DNA of 64,000 nucleotides from Brevundimonas sp. UBA7506 (GCF_002479495.1 NZ_DLNQ01000008.1:155310-219309); one strand, 5' to 3'. Shown: positions 51,890-61,276, counted from the stretch's first letter. A program made the numbers and translations. Notes: generated from the letters alone by a model not told the origin.

Positions 51890-53794
51890 ATGACGCAAAC
51901 CGCCGCCGACGCCTCGACCATCTGGGCGCCCGCAATCCGCCAGCGCCGCAAGGCGATGCTGCAACGCATCGTCATGGGAGCCGCGACCGCCCTGGTGTTC
52001 AGTCCCATGCTGGGCTGGCGCTTCTGCGCGACATGGCTGGTCGTCTACACCCTGATTCAGTTTCTGGAGGCCGAGGTCTTCGCACCCGTGACGACCGGCA
52101 AGGTCGTTGAGCCCAGCGGATGGCGCGGCGTGTACGGCGACCTGATCCTCATCCTCAACGCCGGCTTCTTCGGCGTCATGGCGGTGCCGCTATGGATCGT
52201 CGGCGGCGCCATGGGCGGGGTCGCGGCCTCGGTTCTGCTGTCGGCGGGCATGATCAACTCGGTGATCATGTCGGCGGGCTCGATGCGGATCTTCGCCTGC
52301 ACGGTCCTGCCCCAGTTGGCGATCTTCGCTCTGACGCCCCTGTTCATGTCCCGCATGGGCGCTGCGCCGCACATCGTGACCGCGGTGTCGGTGGCCATTC
52401 TGTCCTACACTGTCTTCTGCCTGAACACGCGGCGGCACCTGTTCCGCGCCAATCGCGCCGAAACCCTGGCCAGGATCGAGACCGACCGCAAACGGGTGGA
52501 AGTCGAGGCCGCCATGGCCAGCCGCGGCGCCTTTCTGGCCGCCGTGGCTCACGACCTGCGCACCCCGATCAGCGCCATCCTGACCGGCGCCGAGGAACTG
52601 GAACGCGGCGGCGGCTCGGCGCGCCAACAGGTGGCTCTGATCACCGACGCGGGCCTGATGATGAAAGAGCTGCTGGACGACCTGCTCGACCACGCCCGCC
52701 TCGACGCTGGACGGATGAGCGTCGATGTTCGCGACTTCGACCTGCGGCTGCTGCTGTCCCAGACGGCGCGGTTGTGGGCCGGGCCGGCGCGCGCCAAGGG
52801 CCTGCGCCTGCGGATGGAGGGGGCGCGCCTCCTGCCCCGGATGGTGCGCGGCGACGCCATGCGCCTGCGCCAGGTGCTGAACAACCTGATCTCGAACGCC
52901 ATGAAGTTCACCGATGCCGGGTCCATCACCCTGCGCCTGCAATCCTGGCCCGACGAGCACGACGCCCATGTTCTGCTGATCGACGTCGAGGACACAGGTC
53001 CTGGCATGACGCCCGCGCAACTGCGCCGCCTCTTCACGCCCTTCGACCAGACCGCGGACGGCGTGGCCGCGCGCTTCGGCGGATCGGGTCTGGGCCTGAG
53101 CATCAGCCGCGACCTGATCGAACTGATGGGCGGTCGGCTGACGGTGCGCAGCACGCCGGGTCAGGGCGCGATCTTCACCCTGTCGCTGGTCATGCCGCGC
53201 GGGGCGGCCGTTGACGCGCCGCTCACCACCCTGGTTCCCGAGGCTCGCGCCACGGTGACGCGCGCCTTGAGCCGCCCTGCCGCCGCCCCGGCATCGCCCG
53301 CCCGACCTGCGCCGGAGCCGGAACCTGAAACCGCGACCGCGACCGCGACCGCACAATCAACGACCTCGGCGCCCGAAGACAGCCACGCGGAGGCTCCGCT
53401 GCGCGTCCTGGTCGTCGACGACCACGCCATCAATCGCCGCGCCATCCAGTTGATCCTGCAATCGCTCGATTGCGAGATCACCATGGCCGAGGACGGTCTG
53501 GCCGCGCTTCAGGCCTGCGAGGGCGCGCCGTTCGACGTCATCTTCATGGACGTGCGGATGCCCGAGCTCGATGGACGCGAGACCACGCGTCGCCTGCGCG
53601 CGGCAGGCGGGATCAACGCCGCAACGCCCGTCATCGCCGTCACCGCCGACACCGCGCCCGAGGACATCTCCGCCTGCACCGCCGCCGGGATGAACTATTT
53701 CGTCTCCAAACCGCTGACGCCCGGCTCCCTGCTGGGAGCCCTGTCCCAGGTGCTGAACGAGGGCGCCGAAACCGCCGAGATCGCGGCCGCTTGA
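51890..53794 (+). CDS. Membrane hybrid histidine kinase / response regulator
   Basis: 634 residues. Residues about 20-185 hold several membrane spans (VMGAATALVFSPMLGWRF, GFFGVMAVPLWIVGGAMGG, LLSAGMINSVIMSAG, and VTAVSVAILSYTVFCLNT). Then the phosphorylation site FLAAVAHDLRTPISAIL, ATPase parts LRQVLNNLISNAMKF, DVEDTGPGMT and FGGSGLGLSISRDLIEL, a Pro/Ala/Thr linker, and a receiver with VLVVDDHAINRRAIQ and VIFMDVRMPELDG. The linker contains a 6-base tandem repeat (53331-53352). The stop lies inside the convergent vsr gene. Confidence 0.93.
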   Translation: MTQTAADASTIWAPAIRQRRKAMLQRIVMGAATALVFSPMLGWRFCATWLVVYTLIQFLEAEVFAPVTTGKVVEPSGWRGVYGDLILILNAGFFGVMAVPLWIVGGAMGGVAASVLLSAGMINSVIMSAGSMRIFACTVLPQLAIFALTPLFMSRMGAAPHIVTAVSVAILSYTVFCLNTRRHLFRANRAETLARIETDRKRVEVEAAMASRGAFLAAVAHDLRTPISAILTGAEELERGGGSARQQVALITDAGLMMKELLDDLLDHARLDAGRMSVDVRDFDLRLLLSQTARLWAGPARAKGLRLRMEGARLLPRMVRGDAMRLRQVLNNLISNAMKFTDAGSITLRLQSWPDEHDAHVLLIDVEDTGPGMTPAQLRRLFTPFDQTADGVAARFGGSGLGLSISRDLIELMGGRLTVRSTPGQGAIFTLSLVMPRGAAVDAPLTTLVPEARATVTRALSRPAAAPASPARPAPEPEPETATATATAQSTTSAPEDSHAEAPLRVLVVDDHAINRRAIQLILQSLDCEITMAEDGLAALQACEGAPFDVIFMDVRMPELDGRETTRRLRAAGGINAATPVIAVTADTAPEDISACTAAGMNYFVSKPLTPGSLLGALSQVLNEGAETAEIAAA

Positions 53795-54201
53795 TCGTCC
53801 CTTACGGCGGCGATCAGCGCCTCGGCGAAGCCCGGCTCGCGCAAGGCGCACTCCCACACGGTCAGCACGCGCCAACCCGCGGCAGACAGCTCTGCCGCGA
53901 CGCGGGCGTCGCGAGCGCGGTTCCTGTCGATCTTGTTGCGCCAGTAGTCGGCGTTGGCCTGGGGCTTTCGCGCGCCGCGCGGGCAGTCGTGGCCGTGCCA
54001 GAAACAACCGTGGACGAAGACGGCGACCTTGCGCCCCTTCATCACCACGTCGGGCCGTCCGGGCAGGCCGCAGCCGCCCAGACGGTAGCCGATCCCGGCG
54101 GCGCGCAGCATCCGCCGGACCTTGAGCTCGGGCGCCGTGTCGCGCCCCTGCACCCGGCGCATGACCGCGCTGCGTTTTTCCGGGGTGAAAACGTCCGTCA
54201 T
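53695..54201 (-). CDS. vsr: Very short patch repair endonuclease, Vsr
   Basis: A nuclease of up to 168 residues nicking T:G mismatches that arise from 5-methylcytosine deamination. MRRVQGRDTAPELKVRRML, GLPGRPDVVMKGRKVAVFVH with the catalytic Asp, GCFWHGHDCPRGARKP and KIDRNRARDARVAAEL are all typical. The frame runs 100 bases into the end of the convergent kinase, so the last ~30 residues may be only an extension. No cytosine methyltransferase gene lies beside it, although vsr usually accompanies dcm. Confidence 0.92.
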   Translation of the reverse strand: MTDVFTPEKRSAVMRRVQGRDTAPELKVRRMLRAAGIGYRLGGCGLPGRPDVVMKGRKVAVFVHGCFWHGHDCPRGARKPQANADYWRNKIDRNRARDARVAAELSAAGWRVLTVWECALREPGFAEALIAAVRDDQAAAISAVSAPSFSTWDRAPSREPGVSGLETK

Positions 54202-54224
54202 GGATCAGCCCATGACGGTCAGCA

Positions 54225-54713
54225 TCAGAGCTGGGCCAGCAGGTGCTCGGCCGAGGACACCTTGAACTCGCCGCCCTGCTCGACGTTGAGCTGGTCGACG
54301 ACGCCGTCCTTGACCAGCATGGAATAGCGCTGCGAGCGCTCGCCCATGCCGAAGCCCTTGGCGTCCAGCGCCAGGCCGACCTGGCGGGTGAAGTCGCCGT
54401 TGCCGTCGGCCAGCATGACCACGTCGTCCGTGCCGTTCAGGTCATTGGCCTGGGCCCAGGCGCCCATGACGAAGGCGTCGTTGACCGACAGGCAGGCGAC
54501 GGTGTCGACGCCCTTGGCGGCCAGGTCGGCGCGGTTATCGACATAGCCCGGCAAGTGGCGCGCCGAGCAGGTCGGGGTGAAGGCGCCCGGCACGGCGAAC
54601 AGGGCGACCGTCTTGCCGCCGAACAGTTCAGCCGTGGTGACCGGCTTGGGGCCGTCGGCGGTCATGGTGGTCAGGGTCGCGTCGGGGATGCGGTCGCCGA
54701 TCTGGATGGTCAT
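54225..54713 (-). CDS. Peroxiredoxin, Prx5/AhpE-like (glutaredoxin-dependent type)
   Basis: A 162-residue thiol peroxidase. The peroxidatic Cys is in VPGAFTPTCSARHLPGYV; other conserved parts are VACLSVNDAFVMGAWA, MLADGNGDFTRQVGLALD and RYSMLVKDGVVDQLNVE. The protein belongs to the 1-Cys Prx5 group, which reduces H2O2 and alkyl peroxides with glutaredoxin/glutathione. The ATG at 54713 is chosen over 54761. It lies 24 bases after vsr ends in the same direction. Confidence 0.95.
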   Translation of the reverse strand: MTIQIGDRIPDATLTTMTADGPKPVTTAELFGGKTVALFAVPGAFTPTCSARHLPGYVDNRADLAAKGVDTVACLSVNDAFVMGAWAQANDLNGTDDVVMLADGNGDFTRQVGLALDAKGFGMGERSQRYSMLVKDGVVDQLNVEQGGEFKVSSAEHLLAQL

Positions 54714-54851
54714 GCAAGGTCTCCGGGGCTGAAAGGCCCGGGGAATCCGGGCGGCGTTCAATTGTCAGATAGAGACGGGAAGAAGGATCGCCAAGCGCCC
54801 TTCGTTCCCTCGCGCCTTGCGTCGTGACGCTGGCCGCCCGATGATGGGGGA

Positions 54852-55421
54852 ATGACCGCCTTTTCCTCCCTGACCGGGCGTCTTCTGGTCGCCATGCCGG
54901 GCATAGACGACGACCGTTTCCGCCACGCCGTCATCCTGATCTGCGCCCACGACGACGAGCACGCCATGGGCTTGCGCCTGGACCAGCCGGCGCCGGGCGT
55001 CACCCTGTCCGAGGTGCTGAAGAAGCTGGACACGCCGGTTTCGGACGCCATGTCGGAGCGGGCGGTGCTGATCGGCGGGCCGGTCGAGCGCGAGCGCGGC
55101 TTCGTCCTGCACACCGACGACTGGGCCAATGACGACATCACCCTGACGTTCGGCGACGGCCTGGCCGTGACCGGCACCCGCGACGCCCTGGCGGCGATGA
55201 GCGACGCCGACGAGGGACCACGTCGCTCGGTCCTGCTGCTGGGCTACGCCGGCTGGGGCGAAGGCCAACTGGAAGAGGAACTGGGTGAAAACGTCTGGCT
55301 GACCGCCGACGCCGATCCCGACCTGATCTTCGACGGCGACTATGCGACCAAGTGGAGCCGCGCCCTGGCCGGCCTCGGCGTCGACGCCGCCCGTCTGTCG
55401 GCCCAGAGCGGGCGGGCCTGA
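54852..55421 (+). CDS. YqgE/AlgH family protein
   Basis: A 189-residue protein. FSSLTGRLLVAMPGIDDDRF, VILICAHDDEHAMGLRLDQP, LIGGPVERERGFVLHTDDW and LLLGYAGWGEGQLEEELGEN are hallmark blocks. The biochemical role of YqgE is unknown; relatives influence alginate and stress functions in some bacteria. Single gene, divergent from the peroxiredoxin. Confidence 0.94.
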   Translation: MTAFSSLTGRLLVAMPGIDDDRFRHAVILICAHDDEHAMGLRLDQPAPGVTLSEVLKKLDTPVSDAMSERAVLIGGPVERERGFVLHTDDWANDDITLTFGDGLAVTGTRDALAAMSDADEGPRRSVLLLGYAGWGEGQLEEELGENVWLTADADPDLIFDGDYATKWSRALAGLGVDAARLSAQSGRA

Positions 55422-55438
55422 AGCACTAGTCTCTCCGT

Positions 55439-55610
55439 CATCCTCCGACGAAGCGAAGCGGAGATCGGGGGACCCAGCGGCGCCGAAGGCGATCTGCCTG
55501 CGTGCACCGCGTCCGTCGTCTTTGGCTGCTACGCGCCGCCCTTCGGGTCGCCCTTCGGGCGCCGCTGGGTCCCCCGGTCAGCGCCGCTGCGCGGCTTGCC
55601 GGAGGATGAC
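55439..55610. repeat. Paired intergenic palindrome, 'GTCATCCTCCG' type
   Basis: GTCATCCTCCG... with GGGGGACCCAGCGGCGCC on the left is mirrored by GGCGCCGCTGGGTCCCCC... and CGGAGGATGAC on the right, around about 60 bases. The outer arms and the inner arms both pair. Only one copy in the window. It separates convergent YqgE and the GGDEF/EAL gene. Confidence 0.87.
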
Positions 55611-55621
55611 GAAAGAAAAAC

Positions 55622-57289
55622 CTACGCCGAGCGCGCCTTGATCGGGGCCGAGCCGTCGGCCAGCGACTCGTTCAGATAGACCTCGGCCTCCTGGGCGGGC
55701 AACGCCGGCGCATAGCCGAAGCCCTGGCCGTAGTGGCAGCTGGCGTCCAGCAGAAGACCGGCCAGCTCGGCGTTCTCGACCCCCTCCGCCACGACTTCCA
55801 GCGACAGGTCGCGGCCCAGGTTGACGACCGATTTGACGATCTTGGCCGAGCCCTCGTCCTTGTTCATGGTCAGAACGAAGTAACGGTCGATCTTCAGCGT
55901 GTCGAAAGGCAGGCGCGCCAGATAGGACAGGGACGAGAAGCCGGTGCCGAAGTCGTCCAGCGCCAGACTGGCCCCTGCCTCGCGCAGCTTCGTCAGCACC
56001 TCGGCGGCGTGCGCGGTGTCGCGCATGATGTCGCCCTCGGTGACTTCCAGCTTCAGCGCGCCGCGCGGCAGGCCGGTCTCCTGAATGATCCGGGCCACGT
56101 CCTCGACCAGATGGTCGCGCTCGATCTCGCCGACCGAGAGGTTGACGCTGCAGAACAGCTTGCCCGCAGCGGGGTGGCGATGCAGCCACTCGGCCAGCTG
56201 ACGCGCCGCCTGGGTCATCATCAGCAGTCCCAGCTCGTTCATCAGGCCCATTTCGTCGGCCAGGGTCAGGAACTCGTCCGGCGGCACCAGGCCGCGCTGC
56301 GGATGGCGCCAGCGCACCAGGGCCTCGAACCCCGCGACGGCGCCGGACTTCAGGTTGACGATGGGCTGGTAGAAGGGCTCGATCTCGCCGCGCACGAAGG
56401 CGTTGCGCAGGTCGGACTCCAGCGCCAGCCGCGACAGGCTGTCGGTTTCCAGCGCCCGGCCATAGGCGGCGGCCCCGCCGCGCCCGGCCGTCTTGGCCTG
56501 CTCCACCGCCAGTTCGACGCGTCGCAGCAGCTCGGCGGGGTCCGGCGCGTCCGGGCCTCCCTCGGCGGCCACGGCGCCGATGGAGACGGTCGGATAGATG
56601 TCGAAGCCGGCGACGCGCAGGGGCTGTTCCAAGGCCTCGCGCATCCGCTCGCTGGCGCTGGTGGCGCTGCGCGGGGCCAGAACCGCGAACTCGTCCTCGC
56701 CGATGCGGGCGGGCGAGCAGTCCTGGGCGAAGGCCCCGGCCAGCCGCGAGCCCAGGGCCGACAGCACCAGATCGGCGCGCTCGTGGCCCAGGGCCTCGTT
56801 CAGGCGGCGCAGGCGATCCACATCGGCCACCACCAGTTCATAGTCGCCCGGCTGGGCCAGGGTCTCGGCCACGCGGACCAGGAAGGTGCGGCGGTCCAGC
56901 AAGCCGGTCAGGGCGTCGCGGTCAGCCCCGGCGAACTTGGTCTCCAGCGCCACGACGCCGGCGGCGCGCAAACCGTCCTCCAGCCAGACGCCGCGCCACA
57001 GGCAGGTCTCGCAGCCGCGCATACGCAGGCGCACGGCGATCTCGGTGCCTTCGGCCTGCGGCTTGAGCAGGCGATCGGCCAGGGCCCGGTCCTGGGGCAT
57101 GGCGAGGGCAGCGAAGGCGGCGCCCGAACATTCAGGCGCCAGCGGGCCGAGGCCCAGCGAACGGGTCGCCCCGGTGAAGCGAATCTGGTCGTCGGCGGGC
57201 GTCCAGATCCACAGGGCGGCGTCGGCGGCGGCCAGCGCCTCGATCGCCGTCGTCGGGTCCCAGGCCAGGGCTCTGGATCGTGTGCTCAA
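55622..57289 (-). CDS. pdeA: Cyclic-di-GMP phosphodiesterase, PdeA-like (PAS-GEDEF-EAL)
   Basis: A 555-residue protein: PAS-like N terminus (about 1-118), GGDEF domain (about 120-280) and EAL domain (about 285-540). The GGDEF site reads RIGEDEFAVL (GEDEF, residues 197-201), the altered form described for Caulobacter PdeA, where the domain binds GTP and activates the EAL part. The EAL site is complete: FEALVRWRHP, LKLEVTEGD, LALDDFGTGFSS, KIDRYFV and EGVEN. It should hydrolyse c-di-GMP. The end IKARSA is a possible ClpXP tag, and cpdR is in the same window. Orthology to PdeA is inferred from architecture. Confidence 0.88.
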   Translation of the reverse strand: MSTRSRALAWDPTTAIEALAAADAALWIWTPADDQIRFTGATRSLGLGPLAPECSGAAFAALAMPQDRALADRLLKPQAEGTEIAVRLRMRGCETCLWRGVWLEDGLRAAGVVALETKFAGADRDALTGLLDRRTFLVRVAETLAQPGDYELVVADVDRLRRLNEALGHERADLVLSALGSRLAGAFAQDCSPARIGEDEFAVLAPRSATSASERMREALEQPLRVAGFDIYPTVSIGAVAAEGGPDAPDPAELLRRVELAVEQAKTAGRGGAAAYGRALETDSLSRLALESDLRNAFVRGEIEPFYQPIVNLKSGAVAGFEALVRWRHPQRGLVPPDEFLTLADEMGLMNELGLLMMTQAARQLAEWLHRHPAAGKLFCSVNLSVGEIERDHLVEDVARIIQETGLPRGALKLEVTEGDIMRDTAHAAEVLTKLREAGASLALDDFGTGFSSLSYLARLPFDTLKIDRYFVLTMNKDEGSAKIVKSVVNLGRDLSLEVVAEGVENAELAGLLLDASCHYGQGFGYAPALPAQEAEVYLNESLADGSAPIKARSA

Positions 57290-57909
57290 AGCGAATCCCG
57301 GGTGTAAGAACTGGACACGGCCGGGTCAGGGACGAACTCGTCCTCGATGACGCCGAACAGCAGATGATCTGCCCATACGCCGTTAATTTTCAAATAAGCC
57401 TTGGCCAGTCCTTCGTGCCTGAAGCCCGCCTTTTCCAGAACCCGGCGCGAAGCGTGGTTGGTCGGGACGCAGGCCGCCTCGACGCGGTGCAGCTTCAGCG
57501 CGCCGAAGGCGAAGCCCAGCATGGCCTTGGCCGCCGCCGTGCCCGTCCCCTGCCCCGCATAGGGCTGGCCGATCCAGTAGCCCAGGGTGCCGGTCTCGGC
57601 CACGCCGCGCCGGATGTTGGACAGGGTGATGGCCCCCATCAGCCGCTCTTCATCAGGATCGAAGACGAACAGAGGCCAGGCCGTGCCCAGCTCCATCTCG
57701 CGGGCATAGACGCCCAAGCGCCGACGAAAGGCCGCCTTGGTCAGGTCGTCCTCGGCCCAGGCGGGCTCCCACGGTTGGAGATAGTCGCGCGAGCCGCCGC
57801 GCAGCTCGGCCCACTCGGCATAGTCGGAAGGGCGCGGCGGGCGCAGCAAGACCCCCTGTCCGTGCAGGACCGGTCCGGTCGCCTCGGCCATCCAGTCGAA
57901 CAGGGCCAT
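57286..57909 (-). CDS. GNAT N-acetyltransferase (RimJ/RimL-like)
   Basis: A 207-residue acetyltransferase. VLLRPPRPSDYAEWAELRGG opens the domain; the acetyl-CoA motif is GTLGYWIGQPYAGQGTGTAA, then LHRVEAACVPTNHASRRVLEKAGF and an EGLAKAYLKINGVWADH end, the standard RimJ/RimL pattern. The stop overlaps the phosphodiesterase start (ATGA). The target is unknown; ribosomal protein or small amine acetylation are both possible. Confidence 0.92.
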   Translation of the reverse strand: MALFDWMAEATGPVLHGQGVLLRPPRPSDYAEWAELRGGSRDYLQPWEPAWAEDDLTKAAFRRRLGVYAREMELGTAWPLFVFDPDEERLMGAITLSNIRRGVAETGTLGYWIGQPYAGQGTGTAAAKAMLGFAFGALKLHRVEAACVPTNHASRRVLEKAGFRHEGLAKAYLKINGVWADHLLFGVIEDEFVPDPAVSSSYTRDSL

Positions 57910-57951
57910 GACGGCAGATTACCGAGAAGCGCCGCCGACGCCAGCCACGAC

Positions 57952-59216
57952 TTAGCGGGCCGCGAGGCGAGCGGTGAAAGCGCCGCCTGCCGGCCCCGCC
58001 GCCTTCGGCCCCAACACGGCCGTGGCCGATCGACCGGCCTCGATCATGGCGCGGCCGACGGCGCGCAAATCGTCGCTGGTCTGGGCCAGGATGCGGGCGG
58101 CGCTGTCTTCCGACGACACCGGCGCGCCGAAGATCAGGGTCTGGGCGGCGTTGCGGCCCGCGCGGCTGGCGGGGCTTTCGTCGGCCATCCACAGGGTGGC
58201 GTTCAGCACGGCCTTGGCGCGCGACAGCTCGGCCTCGGTCGGGCCCTTCTCGGCCAGGTCCAGCAGTTCGGCGGCGCTGACCTCGGCCAGTTCGACCGCG
58301 CGTTCGGCGGCGGCGCCGGCGTAGATGCCCAGGAGCCCGGCGTCCTCATAGGCCTCCTGATAGGCGTCGATGGCGTAGGCCAGGCCCCGGTCCTCGCGCG
58401 CGCTCTGGAACAGGCGCGAGGCCATGCCGCCGCCGAGGATCTCGGTGAACAGACGCAGGGCCGGCAAGCGCGGGTCCAGCGCCCCCATGGTCGGCAACTG
58501 GAAGACCAGATTGGCCTGCTCGATCTTGCGCGTCAGCTTCGCCTCGCCGCCGACGAAGACGGCGGGCGCCAGAGGTTCGACGGGGGTCGTCGCCTCCTGG
58601 CCGAACCAGCGCTCGGCCAGGGCCAGCAGTTCGTTCTCGTCCACCGCGCCCGAGACGGCGACGACCATGCGGTCCGGCGAGTAGAGCCGGGCGCGCCAGT
58701 CGGCCACGGCGGCGCGATCGGCGGCCTTCAGGCTGTCGACCGTGCCGAGGATGGGGCGGCCCAGAGCCTGGCCGGCATAGGCCCGCGTCTGGGCCATTTC
58801 GAAGACGTGGTCGTCGGGGGTGTCGAAGGCCTCGGCGATCTCCTGGGCCACGACGTCCTTCTCGCGGACGATCTCGGCGGGGTCGAGCGTGGGGCGGAAG
58901 ACCAGGTCCGAGACGATCTGCATGGCCAGGGGCAGCGAACCGTGCAGGGCGCGGATCTCGAAGCTTGTGCGCTCATAGCCGGTGGCGGCGTTGATCGAGC
59001 CGCCTTCCGCCTCGATCCGTTCGACGATGTCGCGCGCCCCCATGTCGCCGGCGCCCTTGAACACCAGATGTTCCAGCAGGTGCGACCAGCCGGAGCGGGC
59101 CTCGTCCTCCATTCGCGCCCCGCCGCGCACGGCGACGGTCAGGGCGAAGGTCCGCAGACCGGGCATGGGGTCGCAGACGACGCGGACGCCGTTGGACAGG
59201 GTGTGAAGGCGAGCAG
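57952..59216 (-). CDS. M16 family zinc peptidase (processing peptidase-like)
   Basis: About 420 residues; inverzincin motif HLLEHLVFKG (HxxEH) near residue 45, with AKEMDVVAQEI-like EKDVVAQEIAEAFD as the distal Glu. The conserved start LHTLSNGVRVVCDPMPGLR lies upstream of the first usable ATG (59166), so the protein must begin earlier; the only sensible codon is CTG at 59216, directly after the SURF1 stop in the same frame. The C-terminal half is the second M16 domain. Related enzymes cut peptides or signal remnants; targets are unknown. Confidence 0.88.
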
Positions 59217-59939
59217 TCAGGATTCCGTATCCTTGCGGGTCATGCGGCGGCGCAGCAGCACCGCATAGAAGGCGATCAGGGCGACGGCGAGACCGAACCA
59301 GGTCAGGGCGTATCCCAGGTGGTTGTTGGTGAAGGCGGCGGGCGGCGCCGAGGGCTTGAGCGCGCCCCAGTCGGGGTTGGTCGAGGTGACGGCGAAGACG
59401 GTGAAGGGCGAGACCGGCCCCTCGACCTTCAGGGCGCGGGCCATGGCCTCGGCGTCGCGACCATAGAAGCGGCCCTCGGCGGGCGGCGGCGTCAGGGCGC
59501 TGGGGGCCGGGGCGCGGCGCAGGACGCCGGTGATGACGACCGGCATGGTGTCGTCGACGTTGACCGGGGGGCGAGCCGAAGTCTCGGCCGAAACGAAGCC
59601 GCGGTCGACCAGCAGGGTCGGACCGCCCTCGACCGCGCAGGCCGAGACCAGACGCACGCCCGCGTCGCTGTTCTCGATGGACTGCAGCTCGACATAGGGC
59701 GCCGCCGCCAGCCCGCGGCAGGTCAGGAGGACGCGACGGAACTCGGGGTTCTCAAGCTTCAGGGCCTCGGTCAGCGGCAGGGGCGGCTGGCCGGCGGCGG
59801 CCTCGGCCCCGGCGATCAGGCCTTCCTTCCATTGCATCCGCTGCACCTGCCAGACGCCGAGCGCCAGCAGGACGCCCAGCAGCAGGACGGCGAGGATCGT
59901 CAGGATAATGGGGAAACGGGGACGGGCGGCGGACGTCAT
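59217..59939 (-). CDS. surf1: SURF1 family cytochrome oxidase biogenesis protein
   Basis: 240 residues, two membrane spans: ILTILAVLLLGVLLALGVWQ near the N terminus and HLGYALTWFGLAVALIAFYAV near the C terminus, with a periplasmic domain between. Typical parts are LGVWQVQRMQWKEGLI, RRVLLTCRG, LVDRGFVSAE and YALTWFGLA. SURF1 helps insert haem a into oxidase subunit I. It belongs to the aa3 oxidase set; the start overlaps the DUF983 stop (ATGA). Confidence 0.94.
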   Translation of the reverse strand: MTSAARPRFPIILTILAVLLLGVLLALGVWQVQRMQWKEGLIAGAEAAAGQPPLPLTEALKLENPEFRRVLLTCRGLAAAPYVELQSIENSDAGVRLVSACAVEGGPTLLVDRGFVSAETSARPPVNVDDTMPVVITGVLRRAPAPSALTPPPAEGRFYGRDAEAMARALKVEGPVSPFTVFAVTSTNPDWGALKPSAPPAAFTNNHLGYALTWFGLAVALIAFYAVLLRRRMTRKDTES

Positions 59940-60346
59940 TTCGGATCTCGGGTTCTCAGCATCTGCAGGGCGGTCATCAGCCCCTTGCCGGGCCGCATCA
60001 GGCCCAGGGCCAGGGCGGCGACGAGAGGCAGCCAGATGATCAGATGCAGCCAGATGGGGGGATGCCAGGTGATCTCGACCGCCAGGGCCGAAAACCCGAC
60101 CAGGAAGCCGGCGATCTGCATGATGAAGGTCGCCGCGCCGTCGCCGGTCTCGACCGAGGCCAGGTCATAGCCACAGACGGCGCAGGTCGGGCGGACCTTC
60201 AGGAAGCCCTGAAACAGCGGCCCCCGCCCGCAGTTGGGACAGAGGCCCTGGAGCCCGGCGCGGATCGCCTGGGCCCCAAGCAAATCGGCGCGGGACTGTT
60301 CGTCCCGCGCCGTTTGAAGTGCAGAGGCTGGTTCGCCCGTCTTCAC
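59936..60346 (-). CDS. DUF983 membrane protein
   Basis: 136 residues. Zinc-ribbon-like cysteines LCPNCGRGPLFQGFLKVRPTC (continuing AVCGYD), then two membrane spans (FIMQIAGFLVGFSALAVEI, LHLIIWLPLVAALALGLM). DUF983 proteins are regularly found between ctaE and SURF1 in alphaproteobacteria, as here, and may serve oxidase assembly, but no role is known. Overlaps ctaE at its start (ATGA). Confidence 0.93.
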   Translation of the reverse strand: MKTGEPASALQTARDEQSRADLLGAQAIRAGLQGLCPNCGRGPLFQGFLKVRPTCAVCGYDLASVETGDGAATFIMQIAGFLVGFSALAVEITWHPPIWLHLIIWLPLVAALALGLMRPGKGLMTALQMLRTRDPK

Positions 60347-61221
60347 CCGAAGGTGACGTAGACGAAGGCGAACAGGAACAGCCAGACCACGTCCACGAAG
60401 TGCCAGTACCAGGCGGCGGCCTCGAAGCCGAAGTGCTTCTGCGGCGTCATCTGACCGGCTTGCAGACGCAGCAGGCAGACGGCCAGGAAGATGGTGCCGA
60501 CCAGGACGTGGAAGCCGTGGAAGCCGGTCGTCATGAAGAAGATCGAGCCGTAGAGCTTCGAGTTGGCGGCGGCTTCGTTGAAGAAGTAACCCTCGTGCAG
60601 GATGTGGTGATATTCATAGGCCTGAACGCCGGTGAACAGCACGCCCAGCAGGACGGTGATCAGCAGACCCAGCTTGGCGGCCTTGCGGTCGCCGACCTGC
60701 AGGGCGTGGTGCGCCCAGGTGACGGTCGTGCCCGACAGCAGCAGGATGACCGTGTTCAGCAGCGGCAGGCCCCACGGGTCCAGCAGTTCGACACCCTTGG
60801 GCGGCCAGGTCGACCACGACTTGCCCGTGTCCATCCAGTTGCCGACTTCAGGGATGATGGCGCGCGACTCGGTGAAGAGCGCCATGTCGAAGAACATCCA
60901 GAAGAAGGCGACGAAGAACATCACTTCCGAGGCGATGAACAGGATCATGCCGTAACGCAGGCCGATCGAGACGACCGGGGTGTGGTCGCCCTTCTTGGAT
61001 TCCTTGATGACGTCCGCCCACCAGCCGTACATGGCGAACAGGACGCCCGCCAGACCGACGAAGAACAGCCACTTGGTGCCTTCCGGCAGGCCGAACAGGC
61101 CCTTCATCCACATGACCGCGCCGACGAACATGACCACGGTGGCCAGGGACGAGATCAGCGGCCAGGGGCTCGGGTCCACCAGGTGGTAATCGTGTTGCGG
61201 TTTCGCGTGCGCGTCGGCCAT
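60343..61221 (-). CDS. ctaE: Cytochrome c oxidase subunit III, CtaE
   Basis: 292 residues with seven membrane spans. Motifs: YHLVDPSPWPLISSLATVV at the N terminus, IASEVMFFVAFFWMFFDMAL, NTVILLLSGTTVTWAHHAL, FFMTTGFHGFHVLVGTIFL and YWHFVDVVWLFLFAFVY at the end. Subunit III stabilises the haem-copper core of the aa3 oxidase and its proton path. It follows ctaG by 55 bases. Confidence 0.96.
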   Translation of the reverse strand: MADAHAKPQHDYHLVDPSPWPLISSLATVVMFVGAVMWMKGLFGLPEGTKWLFFVGLAGVLFAMYGWWADVIKESKKGDHTPVVSIGLRYGMILFIASEVMFFVAFFWMFFDMALFTESRAIIPEVGNWMDTGKSWSTWPPKGVELLDPWGLPLLNTVILLLSGTTVTWAHHALQVGDRKAAKLGLLITVLLGVLFTGVQAYEYHHILHEGYFFNEAAANSKLYGSIFFMTTGFHGFHVLVGTIFLAVCLLRLQAGQMTPQKHFGFEAAAWYWHFVDVVWLFLFAFVYVTFG

Positions 61222-61276
61222 TCCAGGGTCTCTGAATTAAGGCGAGAGATCGTTCTTACAGGGGCTATAGCGTCCG

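Noticed and set aside
55733..57307. 524-codon frame opposite the phosphodiesterase gene
   Set aside because: Gln/Gly/Ala-rich mirror frame without motifs.
57280..59268. 662-codon frame covering three minus-strand genes on the plus strand
   Set aside because: It crosses gene borders of GNAT, M16 and SURF1; a mirror frame, not a gene.
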